Of a DNA stretch of 64,000 bases, positions 11,941 through 25,225 are shown one piece after another. Position 1 is the first letter of the stretch; every line of letters starts with the position of its first letter. The stretch is from Acanthosepion pharaonis (lineage: Eukaryota > Mollusca > Cephalopoda > Sepiida > Sepiidae), in NCBI GenBank assembly GCA_903632075.3, contig CAHIKZ030000395.1, positions 1-64,000 of the forward strand. The letters run 5' to 3'. The notes under the pieces are model-generated. The model was not told the DNA's origin. It did no database searches and saw only the letters and a program-made list of their open reading frames with translations. Made by a program: the position numbers and the translations under genes.

Positions 11941-12779
11941 GCTGATTTTCATTAAGAGCTCATATCTAGATGACGTCATCTGATCTGTTATTCTGTCCAA
12001 TCTCTTTCAGTTCAATCAGAAAATTACATTAAAAACAAATAATACATTTAATTATTTTCTAAATTCTATCATCTGCCATTCTACCCTAAACAATTCATTT
12101 ATATTATAATCACAATTACTACAACTTCAATCATGGTAACGATTATGCATTGTTGTTTAAATAAAATAAACGAAAGAGTAAACATATGAAACAGAAGGAA
12201 AAAAATATCTTCAATGATTTATAAACCCTGAAAAGGATCTATTTCATGTCGTATCTGATAAGAAATCAATGTCAAATATCTATGCAAATGTCATTTTTCT
12301 ATTACATTTCATTCAACGCGCGTCTTGTCTCTCAACGGTATTGTCGAGCAAATAATTAATAACCAAATTCTTCCCAAACATCAACAGACATTAAGAGAAT
12401 CACAAATGGTTAAGGGAGAGAGCGATTTAACTCCATTAACATTGAATTTTGACAATCCACCCCAGTGAATTTTACTAAATTAGAATCATTTTAAAACATA
12501 ATTAGACAATTGTATTTGAATTAATATATTTTCATGTTTTTTATGTTAACAAAACCAGAATTTATTTTTCTACCTACAGAATTGATTATATGATTTTATA
12601 TAAAAAACTTTAAGACTAAACATTAGAACTATAGATTAATCTTTAGAACTAAGATTGCGCTTTATCACTAAGATTAAACTTTAGAACGAAGATTGTACTT
12701 TAGAATGATATTATCAGAAAATGAGAGAGGTAACAACAGTAAATTTAAAGCGAAAAATTGAATTTCTGTAAAATGATTA
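11941..12779. other. AT-rich DNA with H3 3'-end/promoter remnant at 12205-12345
   Basis: At 12214-12245 'atgatttataaaccctgaaaaggatc' resembles the plus-strand view of the H3 3' end at 21688-21715 (stem-loop with flank). It is followed at 12282-12289 by an octamer ATGCAAAT and then 'ttctattacatttcattca'. The same order recurs at 29925-30045. No H3 coding sequence lies between, so this looks like an internally deleted H3 copy. A degenerate 18-24 bp repeat ('ttagaactaagatt') covers 12625-12705. Confidence 0.5.
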
Positions 12780-13335
12780 CCTAGAACATTTTCTTAAATT
12801 TTTAAGATTATTGGGTGGTTAAAATAATTATATGGAAAAGGTGTTCACGTCATATTCGTCAAGTAATTTTTAACCATATGTCCCACGTGGAAAAAATTTC
12901 CGAACATAAGTCTATCATGAGAGTTGCCAACAACTCATAAATACATCTACATCCGTGTTAATAAAAAAAACAATTTTGCAATATTTTAAAATGCAAGTAA
13001 ATAATATTTGTTTCAAATTAGATTAATTATTCTTTAAATCAGCTAATTATCCTCAAAGAAAGTTTGAGGAAAGTATATTATATTTTGAAAATAAATTTTT
13101 AATACAAAAAATTACGTAGATTTGTAGATATGGTTAAATCAGTTATTTTTAGCGATTTAAAAATATTCAGTTCAATCAATTTAAATTCGTTTTGAAATAC
13201 AACAAAGTATTTTGCTTATTGAAAATATTAAATTTAATCTATTAGATTGAAATTAAAACTAAAATAAAGGCTTTAAGAAAAATTCTTCTTTTGTAAAAAT
13301 TTTAAATCTTAGATATCGGCTTTTGGAGGTATAAT
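12780..13335 (-). repeat. TACCTCC-family element fragment, right terminus present
   Basis: Minus-orientation copy ending in 'cttttggaggtataat' at 13321-13336, whose reverse complement gives the TACCTCC end. Internal landmarks match the copy at 24191-25225. No coding content. Confidence 0.55.
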
Positions 13336-13484
13336 ATATTGTACCTAAAAGTTATCAATAATGACAATCAAATCTTTTAAACGAATTCGACCCACACATA
13401 TAACAGGAGAAAATATTGGCATTGAGTCACAGATTCTTATTGCAGATTACAGTCTGAGATTATTTCAGTGGTTAAAAAATGATT

Positions 13485-13522
13485 TGGATCGGCCGGTAAT
13501 CGAACCTGGGCCGCTTGCATAA
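13485..13522 (-). pseudogene. tRNA-Gly-derived fragment (T-arm half only)
   Basis: The plus-strand 'ggatcggccggtaatcgaac' plus 'ctgggccgc' matches the acceptor/T-arm half of the tRNA-Gly at 33370-33440, with changes. The anticodon and D arms are not recognisable, so it is a relic. Confidence 0.55.
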
Positions 13523-13907
13523 AAGATTCTTTCATGAAATTATTGTTGCACAAATCAAACGTGCTTTTCTCTGTTTGTAGTCTTGTTGTTTGTAGATTTT
13601 GTTTGAAAGGAATAAATCTCGTGTCAGGCAATTATGTTTTGAAACACACTTAAATCTTTTATCAGAACTTGTATTTATTTTTGTAAAAAGAATTCTAAAA
13701 TGGTTTTCTCTGACACAAGAAACTGTCCAGTTTTGTTTGTGAAGACCAAAACTAGACAAACACTTGTTTCTTATTAGTTAGTATTAGTTTGTGCTATCGA
13801 TCTATAATTATTATAGTTTAAGAATTACGAAAATATCATTCGTCAGTTCCGTTGAGTTTAACGCTTTTGATTCCATATTGCACACTTTATAGCTAAAGAT
13901 TTTATAG

Positions 13908-14340
13908 TGTTGTGGATTCCGAGATGAAATTCGGTCTCCAAACGCAAGAATTAAATGTATTTACACAATAATACAAAGGGTAATACTGTTAGTAAATCCA
14001 GGAACGCGGTTAGAAACAATAACATTATAGATATATACAGTCTCGAAGTAGGACTTCCTTCGAGTTTACGTGCATGTAACTGACTTCTACAAGCGGTTAC
14101 CTCACACTATTACTCTACCTCCAACTCAATCACAGTCTCAGTCTCAGTCTCAGTCTTCTTACTATCTCTACTCACTCTCTGACTGACTGTCTAACTCTGG
14201 GTATTTAATGGCAGCAGACCAAGTAACACTTTGGTCGAGTCCACTTATATGAAAAAGGGGAGGACCCCATAACATATAGCGAAAAGATTTTGCGAATAAT
14301 TTATAGGCTATTATATCACTTATTCACCAGGCATATGACA
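13908..14340 (-). mobile_element. Candidate LTR, minus strand (433 bp)
   Basis: On the minus strand it starts TGTCATATGCC and ends GGAATCCACAACA, i.e. TG...CA ends. It contains a TATA-like ATTAAATACCC near 14200, a tandem CAGTCT block (plus view 14136-14158) and an AATAAATACAAG-like poly(A) region. Composition is more balanced than the flanks. No primer-binding site was identified after the 3' end, so the call is tentative. A short MESKALNSTELTND reading frame follows within 40 bp (13837-13878) and could be a gag start, unproven. Confidence 0.4.
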
Positions 14341-15049
14341 CTTTGCTAAAAGGTAATAAATCGATATAAGTTCACGCATTGAGAGGGGAAACAAGTTCAA
14401 CCATTGTACATGATACTGTTCAACTTGATAGATTCAGATTCAATATATTGTATGCAGCAAAAATCGCAAGTTATCTGTTAACACATTGGATGTTATCACT
14501 ATTGCCTTCAGGTTTCGCTTAGGCTAACAGATTAAAAAACGTTGAATGAGCCTCATTTAAAGCACAGTCATTGTTAGCGCTCCAGTTCACCCCAAATCAA
14601 TTCATATTATCGAGAGGCTACAAACAGATGATGACCTCTTCATCAGACGGATATTTCGGAAATGAGTAATATTTCGAATTGACCACCCTAACTCTCCGAT
14701 AGATGCATTGTTGGAAGTAAGGAGGGGGTTTTATCAAACTGCTACCACGCCATATACAGCAGACCAAATGTCAAGAGTATCTTAGGGAATGACAATGGCA
14801 CGACCATACTGTCAATATACCTCAATCTAATCATAGACGATCATCAAACCAAAACGTAATTGCTCCAACAACAGAAAAGAAATAAATGAACACTTATACA
14901 CAAGGTCGGAAAAGAAATTCTTGAAATGAACCGCGGAAGATCTATCCGTCAGCATATGACTGGGATTAATTAATTCTGAAAAAAAAGACAACTTTCACAG
15001 AGAAATGTTAAACTAGTTTTGTATTATAGCTATTTTAAATCAGTTGGTT
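14341..15049. other. Unrecognised, more balanced composition
   Basis: No open frame of useful length. Composition (mixed GC, about 14480-14950) differs from the AT-rich flanks and suggests a decayed mobile-element interior, possibly belonging to the LTR at 13908-14340. I cannot assign a family. Confidence 0.3.
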
Positions 15050-15141
15050 AGAAGTATATTACAATTATTTTTATTTAAATTTTGTCAGTGTCTTCGTATT
15101 TCTCCTAAGTAAACTTTTGTCTTTTACTGAGAAATGTTTGA

Positions 15142-15205
<64 letters not shown>
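15050..15205 (+). repeat. Dispersed repeat ending in a (TA)n tract
   Basis: About 95 bp ('ttacaattatttttatttaa' to 'gagaaatgtttgaga') followed by (TA)n at 15144-15205. The reverse complement of the same unit, with the TA tract at the same side, is at 37229-37365. Two copies each ending in the same microsatellite suggest a mobile element with a TA-rich tail. Confidence 0.65.
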
Positions 15206-15209
<4 letters not shown>

Positions 15210-16300
15210 CAAGTACCAAGTGCACTTTATTTAATGTATTTTACTTACATGTCATCATTTGGAAACGCTTATTGGTGACAGGTTTAAGCAGCTTTCATTG
15301 TCCCCAAGAGCTCCTCCTTCTCCTAGGAATAATAATCATTTTGGAAATTCTACAGACATTCGGTCATTAGACAGAACAGATTTTATTTGTTTACAGTTTT
15401 ATGGTTTTGACATGTTGCCAAAGTTTGAAAGATTTCAAACATGCTCGAACCTTATCAGCTTTTGTTTTTGGAATAATTTGATTTGAAATCTCCTGATAAA
15501 ACTACTGTGACTTCTTCCATTAAAGACTGACTGTTTCTTATATAGCTTAACATTCGATCAGTTACCCCCAGAGTTCTCTTATGTATCATAGTATATTTAT
15601 CAAACACAAATACCGTAATTTCCCATTTTTTCTTTTTCGTTCACCTTGTTGTGGTCAGTAAGTGTTATCTTAATAGAAGCGTTAAAAAGAATTTATGGCA
15701 CGAGCCCCCATTTGTTTACGAAGCAAATATATCCCGGACGAAGGCCCCATTTGTCATATGCCCTACTCGACGAATAATTTATAACGCAATCATACTCCGA
15801 CCAGAAGATATATACATTATCACGTCTATGGAGAGATACGGGCTATCTCTCCCAGACCATGACAAATGGACAATTAGTAAACAAAAAAATTTTAAAGAAT
15901 ACTGTTCGATTGATATAATCAAACAGTAGTCTTTTCCCAGGTTCGCTTCGGTTTCAACACATATACCGATCCACAATTCAAGTATGAACGATAAGGCGTA
16001 ATAAATTTTGGTATAAGAATTTTAATATATACATATACACAAGATATTACAATAAAAGAAAAATATAAGCATGAGTAAAGCATCCGACAACCAGAACCTC
16101 AAGACTTATGTTGGGATACCAAAATATGCCCAAATCCAAGTGGATTCGACTGAACCCGAATGGATAAAAAGAATAAGTATGAATAACTACGAATGCAGAA
16201 ATCAACGCATAACCAAAAAAAAAAAAAAAAAAAAAAACAGATAGGATTTATATATTATTATTTTGACATGTGGAAAGGTGTTTGTGAGAACATAACATTT
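15206..16300. other. Unrecognised segment with one small A-tailed ORF (16071-16244)
   Basis: An ORF of 92 codons at 15651-15929 has no recognisable domain. A 57-codon ORF at 16071-16244 (starts MSKASDNQNL, includes TEPEWIKRI) runs directly into a 23-A run at 16215-16237. This could be the 3' end of a retrotransposed sequence. Neither is called as a gene. Confidence 0.3.
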
Positions 16301-17224
16301 ATGGATGCATGTGTATCTTTCTAACACGGGTCCAAAATATATAGTTACTTATCTTTATATTCAGTTCTCTCTCTTATTCATTGTCCTTTCTTTTCTCTCT
16401 AACGTTTCCTTTCTTTTCTTTACACAAATTCAATTTCAAACACGGTCCGGCTGCAACAGAGATATATACTTTCTTCTTCTCTCTCACGTTTCCTCTTTTC
16501 TTTCTTTCAAACACGGGCTGTATTCTCAGCGTGCACATTTTCTTGCGTCTTCTTCAATCTGGAGTTAACGAACAGAAATATACATCCTTATATTTCTTAT
16601 CCGGAGTTGCTTATGATGAATTGGACAAGTTCCATCATTACCAAAATGAGTCTCATCTTTCCGTTCTTAAGTTATCAGCGCTTCGATTTCGAGTCTTGCT
16701 CATTCAAAGACAAGACAACAACTGACTTCCAAGTAATTTTCTAACTCCCACGTATCCTGCATTTTGGCGCGAATTCCAGTTCCTGCTGCTTCACGACCTT
16801 ACGTCAGTCCCCTGTCTAGATTCTGTCTAGACGTCTGTTGTAAATTTTGATTAAAAAAAACAATCTTGTTTCTTTTTGTATCACCGGAACCAGTAAAATA
16901 ACAATTTTTTGTATGACACACATTAATTTGGAAAAATCTTGCAAAAATAAAATAATTGTCGGATGGTAATTGGGTCGGTCAACCTCTTGACCAGCTTCTC
17001 CCAAAATGACTACAAAAAAGAGACTCCCCGTGACCTCTTCTGTTGTCAAGCGGAGATTAACCTTAATATATGCGTGTATGCGTGTTTGGGCTATCTGCAT
17101 TCGTAACAATTATACATGGGGAATTACGGTAAATGACATTGTCTTATAATTTCTGCCATCCCAGAAGCATTGCTAATGTTGCAGACTGGGTTTTCATTCA
17201 TATAAAGTTCAAGTGGAAGTTTGA
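16301..17224. other. Pyrimidine-rich region with internal repeat; otherwise unrecognised
   Basis: 16370-16520 is C/T-rich and contains a repeated motif: 'ctctctaacgtttcctttct' near 16394 and 'ctctctcacgtttcctcttt' near 16479, each followed by caaacacgg. A segment near 16850-16960 recurs at 18030-18150 ('accagtaaaataacaatttt'). The frames here (87 and 114 codons) are low-complexity translations, not genes. Confidence 0.4.
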
Positions 17225-17677
17225 ATGGAATATAAGCAGTTCTACCCTCCTGGTAGTAATGTGAATGAAATTCCAGATTATGCCACAGCAAGAGAAATTC
17301 TTCGTTCCTTTCTGAGTTTGGTCAGTATCAAAATTGTTACCAAAGTTTTCCCAGTTCAACTTGGATCATGTAGGAAATATATCTTATTTCTGATACCTGA
17401 CACTTTCAGTGATGATGTGATATGCCACTTTTTGGTCGTCATCGAGCATTCCAGTATGATTTTCATCAACATTAATCTCTCTTGGATTATACGAGTTTTT
17501 TTTTCAGATATATTTTTTGTTGTTAGTGTTAGGGTTAGTAATTCATCATTTCCAATTGCCAAGATCCGATTTTTAATATCAATAAGTGCAGAATTCTTGA
17601 CAGTAATTAATAAAAAAAATATCATAATATATCAGGTGTGCCTGATGGCGAAAATCCGCAGAGAAATCATTTTCTAG
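17225..17677 (+). other. Open frame of 150 codons, function unknown, doubtful gene
   Basis: Longest non-histone frame in the left half. It starts MEYKQFYPPGSN and becomes hydrophobic and AT-driven (runs of I, F, V and S) in the second half. The opposite strand is open for 89 codons across the same DNA. No domain is recognisable, and no splice or promoter signals stand out. Segments on the minus strand next to it (for example LPLELYMNENPVC near 17200) hint at a decayed transposase, but I could not confirm this. Most likely chance ORF or element debris. Confidence 0.2.
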
Positions 17678-17689
17678 ATGTAATGTTAA

Positions 17690-20310
17690 ATGTTGGTCCG
17701 TTGGATACCCTCCATGATTGAGGAAATTGAATATCCTCCATTATGAATGAACTTAGCACCAATGTAACGCTCACTTTTGATATTGAAAGGATGAAAAATT
17801 GATTTTAAAAAAAAAAGAATAAATTTAAAAGACACTAAGCTTTTTAGGTAGGTAACTCGACGAAATCGAAAAAAAAAAAAAAAAAAAATAGCATAGCATG
17901 ATGAAAAAGACGCCAAATTTGACGAAAAACAAAATTTCATCGTTTAAATGTTTATGTTATTATAAAGAGGAAAGACCAAAGTTTTTTTTAAATTATTTTT
18001 TTTAAATTTTTCTTTTTTTTTTAGAACATTCTAAATTTTGATAAAAAAAAACTTTTTCTTTTTTTCACCGGAACCAGTAAAATAACAATTTTTTTTTGTA
18101 TGACACATTAATTTGGAAAATCTTGCAAAAAATAAAAAATAATTGTCGGATGTTAATGAATCTTTCAGAAACTATTCACACATGATCGAAATTATTATAA
18201 ATAAACCACCCATATTGCCTCCCATATTTTTTTTTTATTAAAGTCAGAGCGGAATTTTTATTTATTTTTTTTATTTATTAACCCCCCCACCATAACTAAT
18301 TTTATGAAAACGCTATAAATTCGATCGAATCTAGTTTAATAATTACAATAGTTAAAAGCACAATTAAATGCAATTGACACGTGATTCAATTGATTTTGAA
18401 ATATTGAGTTTTGGCTGACTAGGAAATAGTTGACAAATGACAAAAGGAAAATAGCAATTTTTTTTTGACAAAAATATATTGCTCATTCGTTATATGAAAA
18501 TACCAAAAAATTGCAATTTTGTTTGATTTATCGATCATAATAAGAATAAGATAAAATGTCTATCTAGGTATCGACATGGACTTAAAAAAAAACAATCAAA
18601 CTCGAAACATATTTTAAATAATTTAAATACATTCTTTGAACTAAAATTTTATTTCTAATTGAAAACCTAAAACTAACTGAATTCACGGAAAAATTAATTT
18701 CCGTATATAAATAAAATTTTCTTCAGGCCTTTTTAAAACATTATTATTTCTTTTCAACTCTCAAGTCGCCATTGTATAAAAAAAATGTAAACAAAAAATT
18801 TAATAAAATAAATTGATAAATTTTCATTCACCAGTGGTTTAAGAATGTTTTTTTCATTCAGTACATCAGAAATAATCTAACAGTTGCTAAACGAATAAAA
18901 TTCTTCGAAAAAAGGTTCACTATCGAAAATGTGATTAAACTATATATTCTTTATTCTTCAAAGATTTCTTGATTTGATAAAAGAAATCCTTGCAACGAAC
19001 AGCAAAGAGATAAATGCCAAAAATGGCTTTCTAAATGTACTTAATCTATGAAACAGTTATATCATTCTGAATTTACTTTCTCTCTGATATCATTCAAATA
19101 TTACATTTTTTGTTCCAGTGTCTACCGAAACCTCACTGCACTTGCTCTATTTTGAGAATCCAGATGAATAGTTCATTATATAGCTCATGAATCTGATTGT
19201 CTCAATTCAAGAAAGCGAGATAATATTTCGAAGTATTCAGGAAATGGTGGCATGTAATTCATCAAAAATGACCGCATTTTGTCATATTAGAGACAACAGA
19301 TCTTAAATCCGAAACTGGGGAAAATAATTCATTATAAATAAACGTCAATTTGGGTTGATAACTATATGCGCCCATTGCTTTCCCATGCAAGGATTAAAAA
19401 AATGTATTAACTGTAGAGAGTCATGAGCGGAAATATTTGGATAGATGAACGCAGGCCTTTTTTGCAGCAGAATTCATTATTATTATTAATTTATGACATG
19501 TATTTATTTATTTTCGTCTTAATCTTAAGTTACTTTTTATTTTGTTTTATTAAAGTTTTGTCAATAAAACATAAAATCATGTTTAATCTAAATCACAACT
19601 GATTTTACAAACAAAAGAATTTCTTTTTAATAATCAATTTTTACAAGAATTGTTTTCTTTTTTTTTTAATTAGACTAATTAATAACTAGTAAAATTCTGT
19701 ATTAATTTGTAGCGGTCAAACTATACATTCTTTATTCTTCAAAGATTTTTTTTGATAAAAAAAAATTAAAACTATTTACCAATCATAAATGGCAACTTTT
19801 TACACTTCAACGAACCTAGTATTTTAAAAAGAATTTTACATTTTGTGTGTATGAACGTGTCGATTATTGTAAATACAGACGTCCCTACGTGACAATATCA
19901 AGGCTATAAAGCCAAAGAACCTAAAAATTTATAAAATATTAAAGCCAAAGAACCTAAAAATTTATAAAATATTAAACTGCTTAGAATATTTTCATAATTC
20001 TTTGGGATTAATAGGTAAATGAAAAAAAATATAAAAGGATAATCACGTCATATTCATCAAATAGTTTTTAGTTATGTACTCCTCAGTATCTAATAAAAAA
20101 GGCCAGTCCATGTTAAAAAAAAGATGATTTTTTATGACATTTGAAACTACAAGTAGTATTTGTTTTAATTTAGATTAATTAAACATAAAATCAGTTAGTT
20201 TTTTTTTATCAAATAAGGTTTCAGAAAAGTATTTTTTTCTGAAAGAATTTTAGATATCGTTTTTTAGAGCTACTTCCATAAAAATATCAAAGTAGCTCAT
20301 CACAAAAAAA
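17690..20310 (-). repeat. Overlapping TACCTCC-family fragments
   Basis: Family landmarks in minus orientation at 17890-17980 ('gcatgatgaaaaagacgcc', 'catcgtttaaatgtttatg'), 18030-18170, and 19990-20300. The tail of the last resembles the right end at 13300-13335 but has lost the exact terminus. A 33-bp unit is tandemly duplicated at 19908-19940 and 19941-19973. No gene is seen. Confidence 0.45.
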
Positions 20311-21690
20311 AGCTCCATTTTCTAATTTAATATAATTTTTTAATAATTTATATTATTAAAAAAATATATGTATCTCAACGTGTATGGAATTAACATTGAT
20401 TAAAATATGAAACTGTTTATTTGTTGAAACAAAAAGACTGGGTTCCCGCCATCATGGACAGAAATCTCTCTGATCAAGCAGAACCGTTTGTTCTGCCTCA
20501 ATAAACTAAATAGAGTGACTGGCGGGTTACTGTCTACTCAGATGACACTCTACTCATCTCGCCCGACGGATCTTTTCAATTGAATATAAAAACTGTCACA
20601 TCACTAAATTAGAAAGAGTTATAAATATCTCATGGACCCAGGCACCTTATACATATGTCGCGTATTTAAAATTTATTTAGTGATCAGTTACTATAACGCC
20701 TAATGAAAAAGATATTTAAATAATGCATTAAACGCACATCGTAAAATCCTTTAAACTTTTATAGTAAAAATTATTATAAAATCTATTATTAATTAAAGGT
20801 TTCAATGTATTATTTTAAAATAATTTACATTTTTCTTTATCTTAAAATTAAAAACGCATGTAATTATGTCTGCCAGCCACCATGGAAGAGTAATTAAGTA
20901 AATTTGCAATTAGATCGGTGATAATTTATGATTTTATCTCTACAATTAAAAATATTTACGAATGTAAATAATTCTGCTTTTGTAAATCATTAAAAGTAAA
21001 ATGTTCGGGTAGCGTAATTTGGCGAGCCGAGTTCAAGTTCCATTATACTCTGTGGCATCCAGCCATGTGAATGGTATAACTTTTTCCTTCCTTCCCTATC
21101 GCTATAACTGGATAGAATAGGTTTCTAGCCTAGGATGACAACCAGTCTATGAAAAGGAAACTGCATATAGCAACAGAAAAATACTATTTCTCAATAAATC
21201 ATAGCGAAGTGAACCACAGATAAGGAAAAGAATCTAGATCTGATATTAAATAAAAAAAAAATATACAAAGTTAAAACAAGCCAAGAAAAATGTATTTTAT
21301 TACCAGAATGGTCTTCCCTACTTGATAATGGGATATTGTCATGTGGTATCGTGTAAAATGCCAGACAAAATATCTAGGGTTTTATATAAATTGCAAATCG
21401 AACCGCCATTTTCGAAAGAGAAATGAAAAGTTGACATTGAAAATAGAGACAATAAAATACGTTTCATTGCGACACGGAAGAAAGGCGATTAAAATAATTG
21501 AACATAGACAATATAGAAAACGACATATTCGCTCAATAATTCTTGGACATTTAAACAATACGTAAATTTACATGACTTGAATGAATTCAATTGAAATAAC
21601 TTCGAAAACTCACATTTTCTATCCATTATAAAAAAAAACATAAACGAAAGAGAATGCATATCATGAATTTGAAGAAAAACATTTCAGATG
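20311..21690. other. AT-rich upstream DNA with a SINE-like scrap
   Basis: A B-box-like 'gagccgagttcaagttcc' at 21025-21042, followed by SINE-type text to about 21200, is probably an old tRNA-derived SINE. The 74-codon frame at 21341-21565 has no recognisable domain. Nothing else is supported. Confidence 0.35.
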
Positions 21691-21691
21691 A

Positions 21692-21713
21692 TTTATTGGC
21701 CCTAAAAAGGACC
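21692..21713 (-). terminator. Histone H3 3' stem-loop abutted by AATAAA
   Basis: Minus-strand GGTCCTTTTTAGGGCC at 21698-21713 forms a 6-bp stem (one G-U pair) with a 4-nt T loop, 43 nt after the H3 stop. This is the site bound by SLBP in replication-dependent histone pre-mRNA. It is followed with no gap by AATAAA (21692-21697), where ACCA is usual, so the mRNA could in principle be either stem-loop-ended or polyadenylated. Confidence 0.9.
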
Positions 21714-21756
21714 GTTTTTTTTTTAATGTTGCATCTGTAAATAAAAAAAGGCGAAT

Positions 21757-22734
<978 letters not shown>

Positions 22735-22755
22735 ATCTGAAAGACTTGACTCAAC

Positions 22756-22771
22756 GGCCCTTTTTAGGGCC
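22756..22771 (+). terminator. Histone H4 3' stem-loop
   Basis: Perfect 6-bp stem GGCCCT/AGGGCC with TTTT loop, 22 nt after the stop, followed by the usual ACCCA flank and a purine-containing downstream segment 'aagaac' at 22783. Expected cleavage site for non-polyadenylated histone mRNA. Confidence 0.95.
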
Positions 22772-24190
22772 ACCCACTTTCTAAGAACATGTTGTTTAAC
22801 CATTACAAGATGTGTGCCATTTACATTATGACTCTTATTTAATTTTAAATCTCTTCGAATGAAATCTAAAAAATTGTATATTAATTATATATTCATTTAT
22901 ATTCCATTAATGACTTCACTATAGGCCCATTATAGTATCATTATTATCATTAGCCAAAAAACAATAGTTACAAGGCAGATCGTTTAATCTAGCTCTTAAT
23001 TGCTTTTATAACCACAGATAAATGGTTACCATAGTATTACTTTTAGCGCAAAGGATGTTTTTCAACGTGCGAAAAGTGTACGCGTAAATGTGAGTAAAGA
23101 TATTGTGTTACAAGAATGTTACACTTCGACGAAAATTGCATCGTCAATCTTAATAAAATAAAATTATGACTTTAATTGGCTGACAGTCTCGTTGGAATGA
23201 AATCTATATTCATTTTATTTTTCCCTTAATCATTGCACTATAGATACGATATATTTGGTATTACCTTTATTTAACTGAATATGTCAGATCTTTTAATATT
23301 TCCCCCAACTGCTTTTATAAAAACATAAACCTATGATAAATGGTTATTTTATTATTTAGTTTGAACTAAAAAAGAATGTGAATACATTGAATTAGAAAAG
23401 GATTTATTTTTCCGAAATCAGGAGCAAGTAATCTTAAATTAATTTTACTAAGTTTAATAAAATTGTATAGAAAAAAATTGTATCCTTAAACTATTGGTTA
23501 TATAAGATTAAAGAATAAATAATCAGACATAAACACCACAAATTTTGATTATTGTACAACTGGTATTCCGTATTTTTCCGTAATCTTAATTCTTCGCGCG
23601 TTTTTTTTAAGTGGCTGTATGATTATTCATTTTTTTATTTTTAACTTCCAACCTCACAGGCTACCCTAAATAAAACTAAGGTAATCATGTTTACAAAGTC
23701 CAGTTAATTAGTCTTTCATTAAATGATTAGGATAAATATTTAATTTTTTTTTGCCTTCTTCGTTTCTAATAGTGGTTTGATAAATGACGAGAAAACCTGC
23801 CAATTTTTTAAAATCCATTTTTAAAATACTTTTATTAAATTAAATTTTATCTTAATTCGGATCAGCTTTATTTCAAACCAGAAGTTCAAAAAGTAGACAT
23901 ATGTACACCACGATTATGAGAAGCGTGAAAACGGAAAGAACTCTGCAATGACAAGGAAAAAATACAGGGGAAGTAACTCAAGCGATTTAAATCGCACATA
24001 CAAATCAAGATATTTTCTGATCTGTTTGTAATAAACTGATAAAAAAATTATAAGTAAAAAAAAATAAAGGAGTAATTTTTATTACTAATAAAAAAATTAT
24101 AATCATGAGATTATTTACTACATTCTCGATACTATTTTGATATGAGTAAGAGACAGCGTGAGAATAAGGAAGATAAAGTAAAAATGTAGG
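22772..24190. other. AT-rich intergenic DNA, no gene seen
   Basis: Contains two related segments about 300 bp apart (near 22845-23000 and 23195-23350: 'tcattaatgacttcactata' / 'taatcattgcactatagata', both followed by similar gcttttataa... text), i.e. an old tandem duplication. No ORF with a domain. Confidence 0.4.
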
Positions 24191-25225
24191 TACCTCCGCT
24201 TTTTCCTGGAAAACAGCATAGCGTAATGAAAAAGGCCACAAACTTAATAACAAATAAAGTTTTATCGTCAAAATGTTTGTTATAATTAAGATGAAAGCCC
24301 AAAGTATTTTTAAATTATTCCTTTCTACCACGTTCAAAATTTTGGCTAAAATCTTTTGTTTACAATACATCATCGCGGTGGTTAATAATAACATTGAATT
24401 TTTTTGCTCTTTTTTCCGTTGATTTTGAAATTCTTATAAAAATCAAATAATTGTCGGATTTTAATGAAATCTTCAGGACTTATTCACAACTGAATGAAAT
24501 TTTTTTTTAAATGTCTTTTTAGAAAACTTTTCTAATAAAATTTTTTTAAATATGTTACCCCCGACGTACTTAATTTCATGAAATTTCGCACAAAACCTTT
24601 CTATTTCCTGATTTATTTTTAAAAAAAAAATTAAAAATAAGTCCTTGGAGATTGTAAATCACCTACTTTTTTTTTTCAAATTTGAGCTATTCTAACTGAA
24701 AATCTGCTCTGAATATTTTTTTACATAAAACGTTTCTTATTTTCATGTATGGTAGACTGAAATTGCCATTATTATGATCTAAAAGTTTTGTCCTTTTATT
24801 AAGTCCTTCAATTACATTTCAACAGGTTTTCAAGATTTCCATTCAGCTGTAAAAGTTTGAGTTTTACATTTTTTTCAATTACCATTTCGCTAAATATTTT
24901 TTATTTTATGTATTTACATTAGTGTGGGTAATAACGTTTCAGAAAATATATATTTAATTTTTGAAGAATTTTAAAATAGAAAAAAAAAAATTTTTTTTTA
25001 CAAACTTCTTAAAATTAAGATAATGGCTGCTTTTTTAAGAAAGTCTTAAGAAATCTTTTAATTTCTATCTTGAAATAAACCAGAATATTTTACTTAATGG
25101 AAATAATAAATTTAATTAAACTTTCAATTAAAGCTAAAAAAAAAGATTTTTTCATTTTTAAAATTTAATTTTAAACCTTAGGTATCGAAAAAAATTTGCC
25201 AAAAAAAGCCAAAAAAGTGGAGGTA
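24191..25225 (-). mobile_element. TACCTCC-family DNA element, best-preserved copy (1035 bp)
   Basis: Left end TACCTCCGCTTTTT (24191-24204); right end AAAAAAGTGGAGGTA (25211-25225), giving terminal inverted repeats of about 14 bp with one mismatch. Both ends recur alone elsewhere (13.33, 31.71, 37.37 and 41.01 kb). The interior is AT-rich and noncoding; the 129-codon frame at 24005-24394 only overlaps the left end and is not conserved in other copies. A clear target-site duplication is not visible. Best read as a non-autonomous (MITE-like) DNA transposon, placed between the two histone gene pairs. Superfamily unknown. Confidence 0.65.

Noticed and set aside
24005..24394. 129-codon minus-strand frame
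   Set aside because: AT-rich hydrophobic text overlapping the end of a TACCTCC element; not conserved in other copies.
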